Positions 33,713-42,779 of a stretch of 64,000 nucleotides of DNA are shown piece after piece. A program made the position numbers and the translations under genes. The first letter of the stretch is position 1, and every line of letters begins with the position of its first letter. The stretch lies in the NCBI GenBank assembly GCA_944321735.1, contig CALUMK010000002.1:124001-188000 (forward strand), given 5' to 3'. A model generated the notes under the pieces. It was not told the origin of the DNA, searched no databases, and was given only the letters and a program-made list of their open reading frames with translations. The stretch is from an uncultured Bacteroidales bacterium. GTDB lineage: Bacteria > Bacteroidota > Bacteroidia > Bacteroidales > P3.

Positions 33713-35635
33713 ATGCGGGTTAGCAGAAGGAATTTTTGGTGGGCGGCCTTGTTGGGGCTTTTTATGGCGGGGATGCCTGTGACGGCGCAGACTTCTGTGC
33801 GGATTTGCCAGATACAAGGGTCGGGGGCGGCATCGCCGCTGGCGGGGGAAGAAGTGCGGACGGAAGGCGTGGTGACGCTGGCTTTGTTCGGGGACGGGCA
33901 GCTGGGCGGTTTCTTTATCCAGGACACGCTGGGGGACGGCGATGCCGCCACTTCGGACGGGATTTTCGTCTATGGCCGGGAAGAAGTGCAGGCGGGCGAT
34001 TATGTGGCGCTGACGGGGACTGTGGCTGAATACGACGGCAAGACGGAACTGACTTCGGTCCGGGACTTGGCGGTCTTGAAGCAAGGCGTAAAGATACCCT
34101 ATGTCCCGGTCGGCTTCCCTGAAGGGCTTGCCGATAACTACGAGGCGTACGAAGGCATGGCTTTGATGTTCACGAATCCGCTATATCTCAATTCCACTTA
34201 CGATTTGCGCTATGACGGCAGCCTGGAATTGGGGTCGGAACGCTTGCGGTCGCCTACCGATTATGTAGAACCAGGCAGCGCGGACTACGAGGCTGCCTTG
34301 GCATCGAACCGGAAAGACCGGCTAGTGCTGGACGATGGCAGCACTAATCGCAATCCTTCCCCTACGCCTTTTCTGAATCAGGATGGCACTTGCAGGACGG
34401 GACAGAAAGTCGATACTTTATATTGCGTGCTGGATGAGGTTGATGGCAGTTACAAGGTCTATGCAGCCGAGGAACTCCGCTGGAAAGGGAACGAGAGGAC
34501 TGGAACGCCGGACGAAGCGGCTTTGGGCGACTATTCCTTGAAGGTCTGCGGTTACAATCTGGAGATGTTCTTTGCCGACGAGCCTTTGCAGACGGAGCGG
34601 ATTGTCAAGCTTCTGGATGCCATTGATGCCGATTTGTTCGGCTTGGTTGAAGTGGGCGGCGGTTCGGCTGTCATCACCGCTTTGGTGGAAGCCTTGAACG
34701 AGGCCAAAGGCCGCGAGGAATACGATTACATCCGTTGGGCCGGGCATGAGCAGAGCTCCACCTATACGCTCAACCATATCGTGTACCGGAAATCCAAGCT
34801 GGAACCCTTCGGTGGTTATTTCATGATCAATTCCGTGAACCCGCTCAACCGTAAACTGGTGCAGGGTTTTCGTGAGATTGCTTCGGGCGAGGCTTTTGTC
34901 TATAGCATCAATCATTTCAAGTCCAAGAGCGGAAGCGGGAGCGGGGCCGATGCCGACCAAGGCGATGGCCAAGGGGAATACAACAGCCGCCGCCGTCAGG
35001 AGGCATACGCGGTGGTGAACAAGCTGAGCGAGCTCCGATACCATTACGAGACGGACCGGATTTTGGTGATGGGCGACCTCAATTCGTTGTATATGGAAGA
35101 CCCGATTCGGATTTTCGTGGACAAGGGTTACGAGGACCAGGTGCATCGGTTTGAACCGGACAGCTACACGTATTGCTACGACGGGCAGGTGCAGTTCCTG
35201 GATTATTCGTTGGCTTCGGCTGGCATGCAGCCCTATGTGACCGGTGCTACGGTCTGGCATGTGAACGCGGACGAGCCTTCTTTCTTGGACTACGACCGGG
35301 ATGAAACGCATCAGAGCGGTCCCTACCGGGCTTCGGACCACGACCCGGTCATTGTGGGCTTGAATTTCTCGAATGTGGCCAATGCGTCTGAGCCTTCGGC
35401 CTCGGCGATGGAAGTCCGGCTTTGGCCCAATCCGGCATCGGACGCTTTCCATGTGGAAAGTTCCCAAGCGGTGGATTTGAGCGTTTATACCTTGCAAGGC
35501 GCGTTGGTGTACCGTTCAGGGCTGGCTTCGGCACGTCATGAAGTGGAGGTGGCGGGTTGGTTGCCGGGCTGCTACGTGGTGGTTGCCCGTAATCAGCAAG
35601 GGGGATTGGAAAGGATGAAGTTGACGGTACTGTGA
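33713..35635 (+). CDS. Exported endonuclease/exonuclease/phosphatase-fold nuclease with type IX sorting domain
   Basis: A 640-residue protein resembling the ExeM/NucH extracellular nuclease family. A signal peptide (ends GMPVTAQ) precedes an OB-fold domain (about 25-125, EVRTEGVVTLALFGDGQLGGFFIQD). The catalytic fold (about 275-560) has YNLEMFF, LFGLVEVG, INHFKSKSGS with a GDGQGEYN segment, RILVMGDLNSLYMEDP, and SDHDPVIVG: the Asn, Glu, His, Asp-Asn and Asp-His set expected for metal-dependent phosphodiester cleavage. A type A sorting domain (VRLWPNPASDAFHVES ... GCYVVVARNQ) ends the chain. The ATG at 33713 starts the signal peptide; a longer in-frame start at 33614 is less likely. The probable substrate is extracellular DNA. 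Confidence 0.85.
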   Translation: MRVSRRNFWWAALLGLFMAGMPVTAQTSVRICQIQGSGAASPLAGEEVRTEGVVTLALFGDGQLGGFFIQDTLGDGDAATSDGIFVYGREEVQAGDYVALTGTVAEYDGKTELTSVRDLAVLKQGVKIPYVPVGFPEGLADNYEAYEGMALMFTNPLYLNSTYDLRYDGSLELGSERLRSPTDYVEPGSADYEAALASNRKDRLVLDDGSTNRNPSPTPFLNQDGTCRTGQKVDTLYCVLDEVDGSYKVYAAEELRWKGNERTGTPDEAALGDYSLKVCGYNLEMFFADEPLQTERIVKLLDAIDADLFGLVEVGGGSAVITALVEALNEAKGREEYDYIRWAGHEQSSTYTLNHIVYRKSKLEPFGGYFMINSVNPLNRKLVQGFREIASGEAFVYSINHFKSKSGSGSGADADQGDGQGEYNSRRRQEAYAVVNKLSELRYHYETDRILVMGDLNSLYMEDPIRIFVDKGYEDQVHRFEPDSYTYCYDGQVQFLDYSLASAGMQPYVTGATVWHVNADEPSFLDYDRDETHQSGPYRASDHDPVIVGLNFSNVANASEPSASAMEVRLWPNPASDAFHVESSQAVDLSVYTLQGALVYRSGLASARHEVEVAGWLPGCYVVVARNQQGGLERMKLTVL

Positions 35636-35696
35636 TTGCCTTTCATGGATTGGAACGTGGCAAAACCGTCATTGTGCGTTGAAAAATAAAAGAAAT

Positions 35697-37841
35697 ATGA
35701 TAAGAATTACCTCCATCGCCTGCATCGCGGGCTTTGTCGCCGGGGGCTTCGGCTCTTCTTCGGCATCGGATTCCATTCCTGTGAAAGACAGTGCAAGGGA
35801 AAATCCTTTCTTGGTATCGTGGGAAAATCAGGCCTACCGGATTCCGCCTTTTTCTTCAATCAAGGAGGAAGATTACCTGCCTGCCTTGCAGAAAGGCATC
35901 GAATGCCAGGACCAAGCTATCCAGTCTATTGTCCGCAACAGGGCGGAAGCCACTTTCGAGAACACGGTGCTGGCTTTGGAGAAGAGCGGGGAACTGATTG
36001 ACAAGGTTTCGGCCGTGCTGTTCAATGTGGCGGCGGCGCATTCGAACGAGAACCTGCGCCAGATTGAAGCTGAGGCCATGCAGATGCTCAGCAGCCAGAG
36101 CGACAAGGTGTATATGAACCCTTTCCTTTTCCGCCGGGTAAAACGGCTCAAGGAGCAGGGTTATGTGACCGATCCGGCGCAGAAGAAGCTTTTGGACGAC
36201 ATGTACCGGGACTTCGTGCTGAGCGGGGCAGAGCTTGCGCCTGCGGTTCAGGATTCGCTCAAGGTTGTCAATGCCCGTTTGAGCGAGCTGGGCAGCCGAT
36301 TTGCGCAGAACCTCTTGCTGGCTACGGCCGATTATACTTTGTATGTGGAGGATGCCAGCCGTTTGGAGGGGCTGCCGGCGGATGCCTTGCAAAGGGCTGC
36401 CAGGAAGGCTGAAGCGGCAGGCCGCAAGGGTTATGCGTTCGGGCTGGATAATCCTACGATTATGCCTTTTTTGCAGTACGTGAAGGACGCAGGCCTCCGC
36501 AAGGAGATTCTGGATGCCTATGCGGCGCGCTGCCAGGCCGGGAGCAAGTACGACAACAGCCAAATCGTCAAGGAACTGGTTGGATTGCGCCTGAAGAAGG
36601 CCCAGTTGCTGGGATTCCCTGATTACGCTTCTTATGTGCTGCAGACCCGGATGGCCAAGGATTCGGAGTCGGTCTATGCGTTGCTGGACGAAATCTGGCC
36701 CTATGCCTTGGATCGAGCCAAGGACGAGCTGGCGCAGATGAAGAAGTTCCGCAAGAAGGAGGACGGCCTGAAAGGGGATTTCCTGCCTTCGGATTGGAGG
36801 TATTACGCCAACCGGGTCAAGCAGGCCGAATATGCGTTGGATGAGAACGAGCTGAAGCCCTATCTGACGGTGGACAATGTACGCAACGGGATTTTCTACC
36901 TCTGCCAACGTTTGTACGGCATCGGTTTCGAGCTTTTGCCCGATGCCGAGACACCCACGCCCAATACTGCGGCTTATTTGTGCAAGGACAAGGATGGCAG
37001 CGTGCTGGGAGTCCTCTTCTTGGATATGACGGCTCGTCCCGGCCAGAAGTCGGGCGGAGCCTGGAACACATCCTATGTGGAACAGTCTTACAGCGAGGAT
37101 GGCAAGCGGCTCACGCCGGTGACCTCGATTGTCTGCAACTTCACGCCTGCTGCCGGCGATGAGCCGGTGATGCTGACCATGGACGAGACCGAGACTTTCT
37201 TCCATGAGTTCGGCCATGCCTTGCACTGCCTCTTTTCCGATGTGCCTTACGAGGCATTGAGCAGCGTGCCTCGCGATTTCGTGGAGCTGCCTTCGCAAGT
37301 GATGGAGCATTGGGCCTTGCACCCCTTGATGCTCAAGGAATACGCCAAGCATTACAAGACCGGCGAGCCTATGCCGCAGGAATTGGTGGACCGCATCCAG
37401 GAAGTGCGGAACTACGGCCAGGGCTTTGCTACCACCGAGCTTTTGGCGGCCGCCTTGCTCGATATGGATTACCATACATTGACCGCCTTTCCCGCCGATT
37501 TGGATCCTGAAAAGTTCGAGCAGGCCGAGCTGAACAAGAAACGGGGCTTGATTCCCGAAATCTATCCCCGTTACAAGAGCAATTACTTCTCGCATATCAT
37601 GGATGGGGGGTACAGTGCCGGCTACTACAGTTATATATGGTCTGAAGTGCTTGATGCCGATGCCTTCGATGCCTATGTAGAAAGCGGGGACATCTTCAAC
37701 ACTAAGATTGCCGAGTCTTTCCGCAACGACATCTTGAAGAACGGCGGCTTGTACGATGCGATGAAGATGTATGTCAAGTTCCGCGGGCATGAGCCGGATC
37801 CGAAGGCTCTTTTGCGGAGTCGCGGCTTGATCGGCGAGTGA
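35697..37841 (+). CDS. dcp: M3-family peptidyl-dipeptidase
   Basis: A 714-residue metallopeptidase with the zinc motif HEFGHALH in ETETFFHEFGHALHCLFSDV and the downstream glutamate in FVELPSQVMEHW, followed by GGYSAGYYSYIWSEVLDADAF near the C terminus. It belongs to the M3 oligopeptidase/Dcp branch, which removes C-terminal dipeptides from small peptides. An N-terminal signal (about 1-30, ITSIACIAGFVAGGFGSSSAS) suggests a periplasmic location. ATG at 35697 is preferred over a TTG six codons upstream. The last codons and stop form part of the left arm of a palindromic element. Confidence 0.9.
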   Translation: MIRITSIACIAGFVAGGFGSSSASDSIPVKDSARENPFLVSWENQAYRIPPFSSIKEEDYLPALQKGIECQDQAIQSIVRNRAEATFENTVLALEKSGELIDKVSAVLFNVAAAHSNENLRQIEAEAMQMLSSQSDKVYMNPFLFRRVKRLKEQGYVTDPAQKKLLDDMYRDFVLSGAELAPAVQDSLKVVNARLSELGSRFAQNLLLATADYTLYVEDASRLEGLPADALQRAARKAEAAGRKGYAFGLDNPTIMPFLQYVKDAGLRKEILDAYAARCQAGSKYDNSQIVKELVGLRLKKAQLLGFPDYASYVLQTRMAKDSESVYALLDEIWPYALDRAKDELAQMKKFRKKEDGLKGDFLPSDWRYYANRVKQAEYALDENELKPYLTVDNVRNGIFYLCQRLYGIGFELLPDAETPTPNTAAYLCKDKDGSVLGVLFLDMTARPGQKSGGAWNTSYVEQSYSEDGKRLTPVTSIVCNFTPAAGDEPVMLTMDETETFFHEFGHALHCLFSDVPYEALSSVPRDFVELPSQVMEHWALHPLMLKEYAKHYKTGEPMPQELVDRIQEVRNYGQGFATTELLAAALLDMDYHTLTAFPADLDPEKFEQAELNKKRGLIPEIYPRYKSNYFSHIMDGGYSAGYYSYIWSEVLDADAFDAYVESGDIFNTKIAESFRNDILKNGGLYDAMKMYVKFRGHEPDPKALLRSRGLIGE

Positions 37842-37957
37842 TAACGGATAATCTACGGCGTTGCCATCGGGTCTCGGACTCGGTCACATACTTGAGTATG
37901 CTCCCGTCGTCCTCGCCCTCGGCGGCCTCGTATCTTACCCGTTCTGACTCGCCGATT
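37831..37957 (+). repeat. Palindromic element E (GTAC-core family), overlapping the dcp stop codon
   Basis: Left arm CGGCGAGTGATAACGGATAA, then TCTACGGCGTTGCC. Core GGTCACATACTTGAGTATGC, then TCCCGTC. Right arm GGCCTCGTATCTTACCCGTT, then CTGACTCGCCG. GGCGAGTgATAACGG pairs with CCGTTCTGACTCGCC. The stop codon TGA of dcp (37839-37841) lies inside the left arm. Confidence 0.85.
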
Positions 37958-38007
37958 TTCGGCGAAGTGCAAAAAGACGGTTTGATTCCGCTTTCAGTTT
38001 GCACAGT

Positions 38008-38056
38008 CCTTACTCCCTTGGCGGCCTCGTATCTTACCCGTTCGGACTCGCCGCCC
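38008..38056 (+). repeat. Right-half copy of element E
   Basis: CCTTACTCCCTTGGCGGCCT, then CGTATCTTACCCGTTCGGAC and TCGCCGCC, repeats the right arm of element E about 90 bases further on without its own left arm. The 332 bases between dcp and the next gene hold element E, this half copy and an unassigned stretch (38057-38173). Confidence 0.7.
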
Positions 38057-38173
38057 GGGGGGGCGGTTGGATGATGGAACCCGCCGGGAGTCCGGTACTT
38101 TGGGGGATTCCCTGAGATTCGGATTGGCAAGGAGGGTGTTCGGATTTCGGATTGATTAGATATACCTATTCAG

Positions 38174-38833
38174 ATGATACGTGTAGAGAATGTTTCCAAG
38201 AGTTTCGGGCATTTGCAAGTGCTCGACTCGGTGAGTTTGCAAGTGGAGGATGCTTCGGTGGTGAGCATCACGGGGGCCTCCGGAGCCGGGAAGACGACGC
38301 TCTTGCAGATTATGGGCAGCTTGGATCGTCCTGATTCGGGCAAGGTCCTGATAGGGGATACCGATATATATGCGTTGTCGTCCAGGCGGCTTTCGGCTTT
38401 CCGTAATACCCGTATCGGTTTCGTGTTCCAGTTCCATTACCTTTTGCCGGAGTTCACGGCTTTGGAGAATGTGATGATGCCGGCTTTGATTGGGGGCAAG
38501 GAACGCCGGCAGGCGGAAACGGATGCGGCAGACCTGCTGGAATTCCTCGGTTTAGGTTCGCGCATGGGGCATAAGCCTTCCGAACTTTCGGGAGGGGAAC
38601 AGCAACGGGTGGCGGTGGCCCGGGCTTTGGTCAACCGCCCTGAAGTGGTGTTCGCCGACGAGCCTTCCGGCAATCTGGATACGGCCAATGCCTTGGCCTT
38701 GCACAGGCTTTTCTTTGATTTGCGGGATCGTTACCATCAGACATTCGTGATAGTGACCCATAATCCGGAATTGGCCTCGATGTCGGATGCCTGTATCGAG
38801 ATGAAAGATGGTCGGATTTCAAAAAGATGCTGA
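38174..38833 (+). CDS. lolD: LolD-type ABC transporter ATP-binding protein
   Basis: A 219-residue ATPase of the LolD/MacB group. Walker A is GASGAGKTT, the Q-loop is [12 protein letters not shown] with the [10 protein letters not shown] motif usual in LolD, the signature is LSGGEQQR, Walker B is VVFADEPS and the switch is VTHNPE. LolD powers lipoprotein release from the inner membrane with LolC/LolE-type permeases. No permease gene is adjacent, so the partner must be encoded elsewhere. The identification as LolD rather than another MacB-type ATPase rests on length and motif resemblance only. Confidence 0.75.
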   Translation: MIRVENVSKSFGHLQVLDSVSLQVEDASVVSITGASGAGKTTLLQIMGSLDRPDSGKVLIGDTDIYALSSRRLSAFRNTRIGFVFQFHYLLPEFTALENVMMPALIGGKERRQAETDAADLLEFLGLGSRMGHKPSELSGGEQQRVAVARALVNRPEVVFADEPSGNLDTANALALHRLFFDLRDRYHQTFVIVTHNPELASMSDACIEMKDGRISKRC

Positions 38834-38861
38834 AAAAGAGTTGAGAATATAAAAAAATCAT

Positions 38862-38869
38862 GTATCTTT
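38862..38869 (+). promoter_or_regulatory. -7 box TATCTTTG of the thrS operon
   Basis: A consensus TAnnTTTG 41 bases upstream of the thrS ATG, with a TTG about 20 bases before it. The leader of about 35 bases is too short for a T-box and shows none. Confidence 0.65.
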
Positions 38870-38909
38870 GCGCTCCTTTTTGGCAAAAACTATTGTTTTT
38901 GATAAAACT

Positions 38910-40841
38910 ATGATTAACATTACATTACCTGATGGGTCGGTGAAGCAGTACCCCGAAGGGGTTACGGCTCTTGAAGTGGCCAAGGGTTTGAGCGAAGGCT
39001 TGGCTCGCAATGTATTGGCTGCAAAAGTGGACGAAGAAGTATGGGACGCCACCCGCCCCATCGATAAGGATTGCCATCTTACCTTGCTTACCTGGCAGGA
39101 TGAAGACGGGCGTGCTGCGTTCTGGCATTCCACGGCTCACTTGGCTGCAGAGGCTATCGAGCAACTCTATCCCGGTGCCAAGTTCGGTATCGGGCCTCAT
39201 ATCGACACCGGTTTCTATTACGATATCGATTTCGGCGACAATGAGATTTCTTCGGACGATTTCCCGAAAATCGAGGAAAGGGTGATGAAGCTGGCTGCCG
39301 AGAAGCAGGCTTTTGTCCGCAAGGATGTCAGCAAAGCCGAGGCTATCAAGTACTTTACCGAAAAGGGGGACGAGTACAAGCTGGATTTGATTAACGATCT
39401 GGCCGATGGTACGATTACCTTTTATACCAACGGCACGTTCACCGATTTGTGCCGCGGGCCGCATATCCCGGATACCTCTTTTATCAAGGCGTTCAAGCTG
39501 ACTTCGATTGCCGGGGCTTATTGGCGCGGGGATGAGAATCGCAAGATGCTGACCCGTATTTACGGGGTTTCCTTCCCCAAGCAGAAAGACCTCAAGGAGT
39601 ATCTGGAGTTCCTGGAAGAGGCCAAGAAACGCGACCATCGCAAGATTGGCAAGGAAATGGAGCTTTTCACTTTCTCGCCGAAGGTGGGGGCCGGTCTGCC
39701 TATTTGGCTGCCTAACGGCACGGCCATGCGCGAACAGCTGGAAAAATTCCTGAAGAAAGTTCAGCGCAAGGCGGGTTATGTGCAGGTAATGTGCCCGCAT
39801 ATCGGGAACGTGGAATTGTACAAGACTTCCGGGCACTACGACAAATACGGCAAGGATTCGTTCCAGCCTATCAATACGCCGGTGGAAGGCGAACAGTTCT
39901 TCCTCAAACCGATGAACTGCCCTCACCACTGCGAGGTTTACCGCTCCAAACCGCGTTCGTACAAGGATCTGCCTTTGCGTATCGCCGAGTTCGGCACGGT
40001 GTACCGTTATGAGCAGAGCGGGGAATTGCATGGTTTGACGAGGGTTCGCGGCTTTACACAGGACGATGCCCATATCTTCTGTACCGCCGATCAGCTGAAA
40101 GCCGAATTTGAATCGGTGATTGATATTATTTTGTTGATTTTCAAGACATTGAATTTCAAAGAATATTCGGCGCAGATTTCGCTTCGAGACAAGGTGGATC
40201 ACAGCAAGTACATCGGTTCGGACGAGAATTGGGAAAAGGCTGAAAGGGCTATCGTCGAAGCGGCGGCTGAAAAAGGCTTGAACACTTATGTGGAATATGG
40301 CGAAGCGGCTTTCTATGGTCCTAAATTGGATTTCATGGTGCGCGATGCCTTGGGTCGCAAATGGCAGTTGGGTACGGTACAGGTGGACTACAACCTGCCC
40401 GAACGTTTCGGCTTGGAATACGTAGGTGCCGATAACCAGAAGCACCGTCCCATCATGATCCACCGGGCCCCGTTCGGTTCGATGGAGCGTTTCGTAGCCG
40501 TGTTGACGGAAAATACTGCCGGACGTTTCCCCTTATGGCTTACGCCGGTGCAGTTCACGGTACTGCCCATCAGCGAAAAGTACCTGGATTACGCCAAGAA
40601 AGTCAAGGAGCTTCTGGAAGACCAGGAACTCAGGGGCAATATCGATGACCGCAGTGAAAAGACGGGTCGCAAAATCCGTGATGCCGAAATGAAGCATATT
40701 CCTTATATGTTGGTTGTGGGCGAGAAGGAGGCTGCCGAAGGCACTGTTTCTGTCCGCAAGCATGGCGAAGGAGACTTGGGCAGCATGAAGCTGGAAGACT
40801 TCGCCAAACGGGTAACCGAAGAAGTGAAAGAATACAAATAA
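38910..40841 (+). CDS. thrS: Threonyl-tRNA synthetase
   Basis: A 643-residue class II synthetase. It starts with a TGS domain ([17 protein letters not shown]), followed by the editing domain with [16 protein letters not shown] and the second-half zinc motif, where [17 protein letters not shown] is seen. The catalytic core has the class II motifs, [56 protein letters not shown], and the C-terminal anticodon-binding domain. The ATG at 38910 matches the family N terminus. It leads the operon thrS-infC-rpmI-rplT, a widely conserved order. Confidence 0.97.
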   Translation: MINITLPDGSVKQYPEGVTALEVAKGLSEGLARNVLAAKVDEEVWDATRPIDKDCHLTLLTWQDEDGRAAFWHSTAHLAAEAIEQLYPGAKFGIGPHIDTGFYYDIDFGDNEISSDDFPKIEERVMKLAAEKQAFVRKDVSKAEAIKYFTEKGDEYKLDLINDLADGTITFYTNGTFTDLCRGPHIPDTSFIKAFKLTSIAGAYWRGDENRKMLTRIYGVSFPKQKDLKEYLEFLEEAKKRDHRKIGKEMELFTFSPKVGAGLPIWLPNGTAMREQLEKFLKKVQRKAGYVQVMCPHIGNVELYKTSGHYDKYGKDSFQPINTPVEGEQFFLKPMNCPHHCEVYRSKPRSYKDLPLRIAEFGTVYRYEQSGELHGLTRVRGFTQDDAHIFCTADQLKAEFESVIDIILLIFKTLNFKEYSAQISLRDKVDHSKYIGSDENWEKAERAIVEAAAEKGLNTYVEYGEAAFYGPKLDFMVRDALGRKWQLGTVQVDYNLPERFGLEYVGADNQKHRPIMIHRAPFGSMERFVAVLTENTAGRFPLWLTPVQFTVLPISEKYLDYAKKVKELLEDQELRGNIDDRSEKTGRKIRDAEMKHIPYMLVVGEKEAAEGTVSVRKHGEGDLGSMKLEDFAKRVTEEVKEYK

Positions 40842-40855
40842 TACAAACAAAACGT

Positions 40856-40862
40856 AAGGAGG
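40856..40862 (+). promoter_or_regulatory. Shine-Dalgarno site AAGGAGG that fixes the infC start at ATA
   Basis: AAGGAGG, a perfect anti-16S complement, lies 8 bases before ATA at 40871 and 14 bases before ATT at 40877. There is no ATG, GTG or TTG at a useful distance until GTG at 40967, which would remove conserved sequence. Confidence 0.85.
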
Positions 40863-40870
40863 ACAGAGCC

Positions 40871-41512
40871 ATAGCTATTCCCAGCAACAGAAATCAGAAC
40901 CGCGGTTTCCGCGCTCCCGTCAGGAAAGAGGAGGAACATAGGATTAACCGCCGCATTACCGCGCCTGTGGTGCGCGTGGTAGGCGATAATGTGGAACCTG
41001 CCATCATGCACTTGAAGGAGGCACTCCGTCTGGCCGAAGACAAAGGCTTGGATTTGGTAGAGATTTCCCCTTCTGCCAATCCTCCGGTTTGCAAGGTGAT
41101 TGATTACCAGAAGTTCCTTTACGAGCAGAAACGTAAGCAGAAGGAAATCAAGGCGAAGAGTGCTAAAATCGTGGTAAAGGAGATTCGACTTGGACCGCAG
41201 ACCGATGACCATGATTTTAATTTCAAGTTGAATCATGCCAAGCGTTTCCTCTCCGAAGGTTCGAAGGTGAAGGTGGATGTGTTCTTCCGGGGTCGCACCA
41301 TTGTCTACAAGGAGCAGGGCGAGGCCATGTTGCTGAAGTTTGCTGAGGCTTTGCTTGAGTTCGGCAAGCCGGAAAGCATGCCGAAACTGGAGGGCAAGCG
41401 GATGATGATGATGATTCAGCCGGTCAAGGCTGCGGTCAAGAAAGCGGCGCCAAAGGCGGAAGAGTCCGCGGCAAAGCCTGAGCCGGCCGTCAAGGGCGAG
41501 GGCCAGGAATAA
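40871..41512 (+). CDS. infC: Translation initiation factor IF-3, with a non-canonical ATA start
   Basis: About 213 residues if initiated at ATA 40871. The reading frame is open from the upstream Shine-Dalgarno site. It encodes (M)AIPSNRNQNRGFRAPVRK, then EEEHRINRRITAPVVRVVGDN, the expected IF-3 N terminus, followed by LRLAEDKGLDLVEISPSANPPVCKVIDYQKFLYEQKRKQKE. The C-terminal domain ends in a charged Ala/Lys/Glu/Pro tail (about 190-213). A start at the first ordinary codon (GTG 40967) would delete about 32 residues of the N-terminal domain. In E. coli infC starts with AUU and IF-3 represses it by rejecting such codons. The ATA here implies the same feedback. ATT at 40877 is a less well-spaced alternative. 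Confidence 0.9.
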   Translation: MAIPSNRNQNRGFRAPVRKEEEHRINRRITAPVVRVVGDNVEPAIMHLKEALRLAEDKGLDLVEISPSANPPVCKVIDYQKFLYEQKRKQKEIKAKSAKIVVKEIRLGPQTDDHDFNFKLNHAKRFLSEGSKVKVDVFFRGRTIVYKEQGEAMLLKFAEALLEFGKPESMPKLEGKRMMMMIQPVKAAVKKAAPKAEESAAKPEPAVKGEGQE

Positions 41513-41615
41513 AAGCTCTCTGCAAGATTCCCTGCGCATCGGTCTTGTCGCCGATTGGGCATCGCAAGTTGCGGAGAAGGAAAAGAGAAGTTTAACAAAC
41601 CCATAAATAAAAGTC

Positions 41616-41810
41616 ATGCCAAAAGTAAAGACCAAATCGGCTGCAAAGAAAAGGTTTTCTTTCACCGGAACGGGCAAGATTAAACGTCAGCACGCTTACA
41701 AGAGTCACATTTTGACTAAAAAAAGCAAAAAGCGTAAACGTAATCTGACTTACTCGGCAATCGTTCACCCTGCCAATGTGAAGGCAGTGAAGGATATGCT
41801 GAATATGTAA
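41616..41810 (+). CDS. rpmI: 50S ribosomal protein L35
   Basis: A 64-residue basic protein ([46 protein letters not shown]...), the classic L35 pattern at the family's full length. It lies between infC and rplT as in most bacteria. The 103 bases after infC could hold the L20 autoregulatory site known elsewhere, but I cannot identify one by eye. Confidence 0.97.
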   Translation: MPKVKTKSAAKKRFSFTGTGKIKRQHAYKSHILTKKSKKRKRNLTYSAIVHPANVKAVKDMLNM

Positions 41811-41943
41811 TCCGCGTTCGTTCATCAAGTCCGCTGTTTCCGGAGGGCGGATTTAAACAAGGCTCTGGAGAAAGTAGTATTAATTGATTATGAGCACAAA
41901 AGTCTTCTGAAACAAAGGAGCGCTCATACAAAAAAACACTAAA

Positions 41944-42288
41944 ATGCCAAGATCAGTCAATGTCGTAGCCGCTCGGGCTCGCAGAAAGAAGATCATGAAA
42001 TTGACCCGCGGCCAATTCGGACGCAGGAAGAATGTCTGGACCGTCGCCAAGAACTCTTGGGAAAAAGGTCTCACTTATGCTTATCGTGACCGTAAGGCCA
42101 AAAAGAGAAGCTTCAGGAATTTGTGGATTGTACGTATCAATGCCGGTATCCGTCCTTACGGTATGTCCTATTCCGCTTTCATCGGCAAATTGCATCAGAA
42201 ACACATCGATTTGAACCGCAAGGTGCTGGCCGATTTGGCAATGAACCATCCCGAAGCCTTCAAGGCCGTTGTAGATAGTGTGAAATAA
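41944..42288 (+). CDS. rplT: 50S ribosomal protein L20
   Basis: A 114-residue protein with the L20 start [67 protein letters not shown] and [17 protein letters not shown] near the end. L20 binds 23S rRNA early in assembly and in other bacteria represses the rpmI-rplT mRNA. The 133-base gap after rpmI is unusually long. Confidence 0.97.
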   Translation: MPRSVNVVAARARRKKIMKLTRGQFGRRKNVWTVAKNSWEKGLTYAYRDRKAKKRSFRNLWIVRINAGIRPYGMSYSAFIGKLHQKHIDLNRKVLADLAMNHPEAFKAVVDSVK

Positions 42289-42315
42289 TTAGCAACCCTA
42301 TAAATATAAGTTACC

Positions 42316-42669
42316 ATGAGCAAACCGGCGTTAATGCAATTTGTTGATACTTTGACAAAAAGCAATGAACTGCCTGCTTTCAAAGCTGGCGACACCATAA
42401 CTGTAAGTTACAAGATCAAGGAAGGTAACAAGGAACGTATCCAGCAGTTCCAAGGCGTTGTGCTGCAACGCAGCGGGAGCGGTACTACCGCTACTTTCAC
42501 GGTTCGGAAGATGTCGGGCAACATCGGTGTGGAAAGAATTTTCCCCATCAACTCGCCTTTCATCGAAAAAGTGGAAGTGAACAAGCGCGGGGTTGTCCGT
42601 CGCGCCCGTATCTTCTACTTGCGCAAACTTACCGGTAAGAAAGCCCGTATCAAGGAACGTCGTTTCTAA
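42316..42669 (+). CDS. rplS: 50S ribosomal protein L19
   Basis: A 117-residue protein with [35 protein letters not shown] and [43 protein letters not shown], full-length L19, located at the subunit interface. It starts 27 bases after rplT and ends before a strong terminator. It therefore seems to share the thrS-infC-rpmI-rplT transcript; in many bacteria it sits with rpsP-rimM-trmD instead. Confidence 0.97.
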   Translation: MSKPALMQFVDTLTKSNELPAFKAGDTITVSYKIKEGNKERIQQFQGVVLQRSGSGTTATFTVRKMSGNIGVERIFPINSPFIEKVEVNKRGVVRRARIFYLRKLTGKKARIKERRF

Positions 42670-42709
42670 TGCGGCTCGTTCCCTTGAAGGGGAGGGCTTG
42701 AGAGCCTTT

Positions 42710-42745
42710 AAAAGGTCTTCCGTCATTGGCGGGAGGCCTTTTTTT
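42710..42745 (+). terminator. Intrinsic terminator after rplS
   Basis: AAAAGGTCTTCC and GGGAGGCCTTTT pair (with G-T pairs) around a short loop and end in seven T. The next gene's -7 box begins four bases later. Confidence 0.85.
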
Positions 42746-42748
42746 GTT

Positions 42749-42756
42749 TAATTTTG
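42749..42756 (+). promoter_or_regulatory. -7 box TAATTTTG of the 42780 lipoprotein gene
   Basis: TAATTTTG, preceded 19 bases earlier by TTGG (42726), predicts a leader of about 20 bases. A second candidate, TATCTTCA at 42760, overlaps the expected start region. Confidence 0.5.
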
Positions 42757-42779
42757 CCGTATCTTCAAATATTTTGGCG

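Noticed and set aside
35856-37790. 644-residue antisense frame in dcp
   Set aside because: Composition bias of the M3 peptidase gene; His/Arg/Gln-rich translation without domain or signal.
38925-40463. 512-residue antisense frame in thrS
   Set aside because: Shadow frame of a certain gene, no domain.
41513-41615. L20-binding autoregulatory site
   Set aside because: The site is expected by analogy, but I cannot see a convincing structure by eye.
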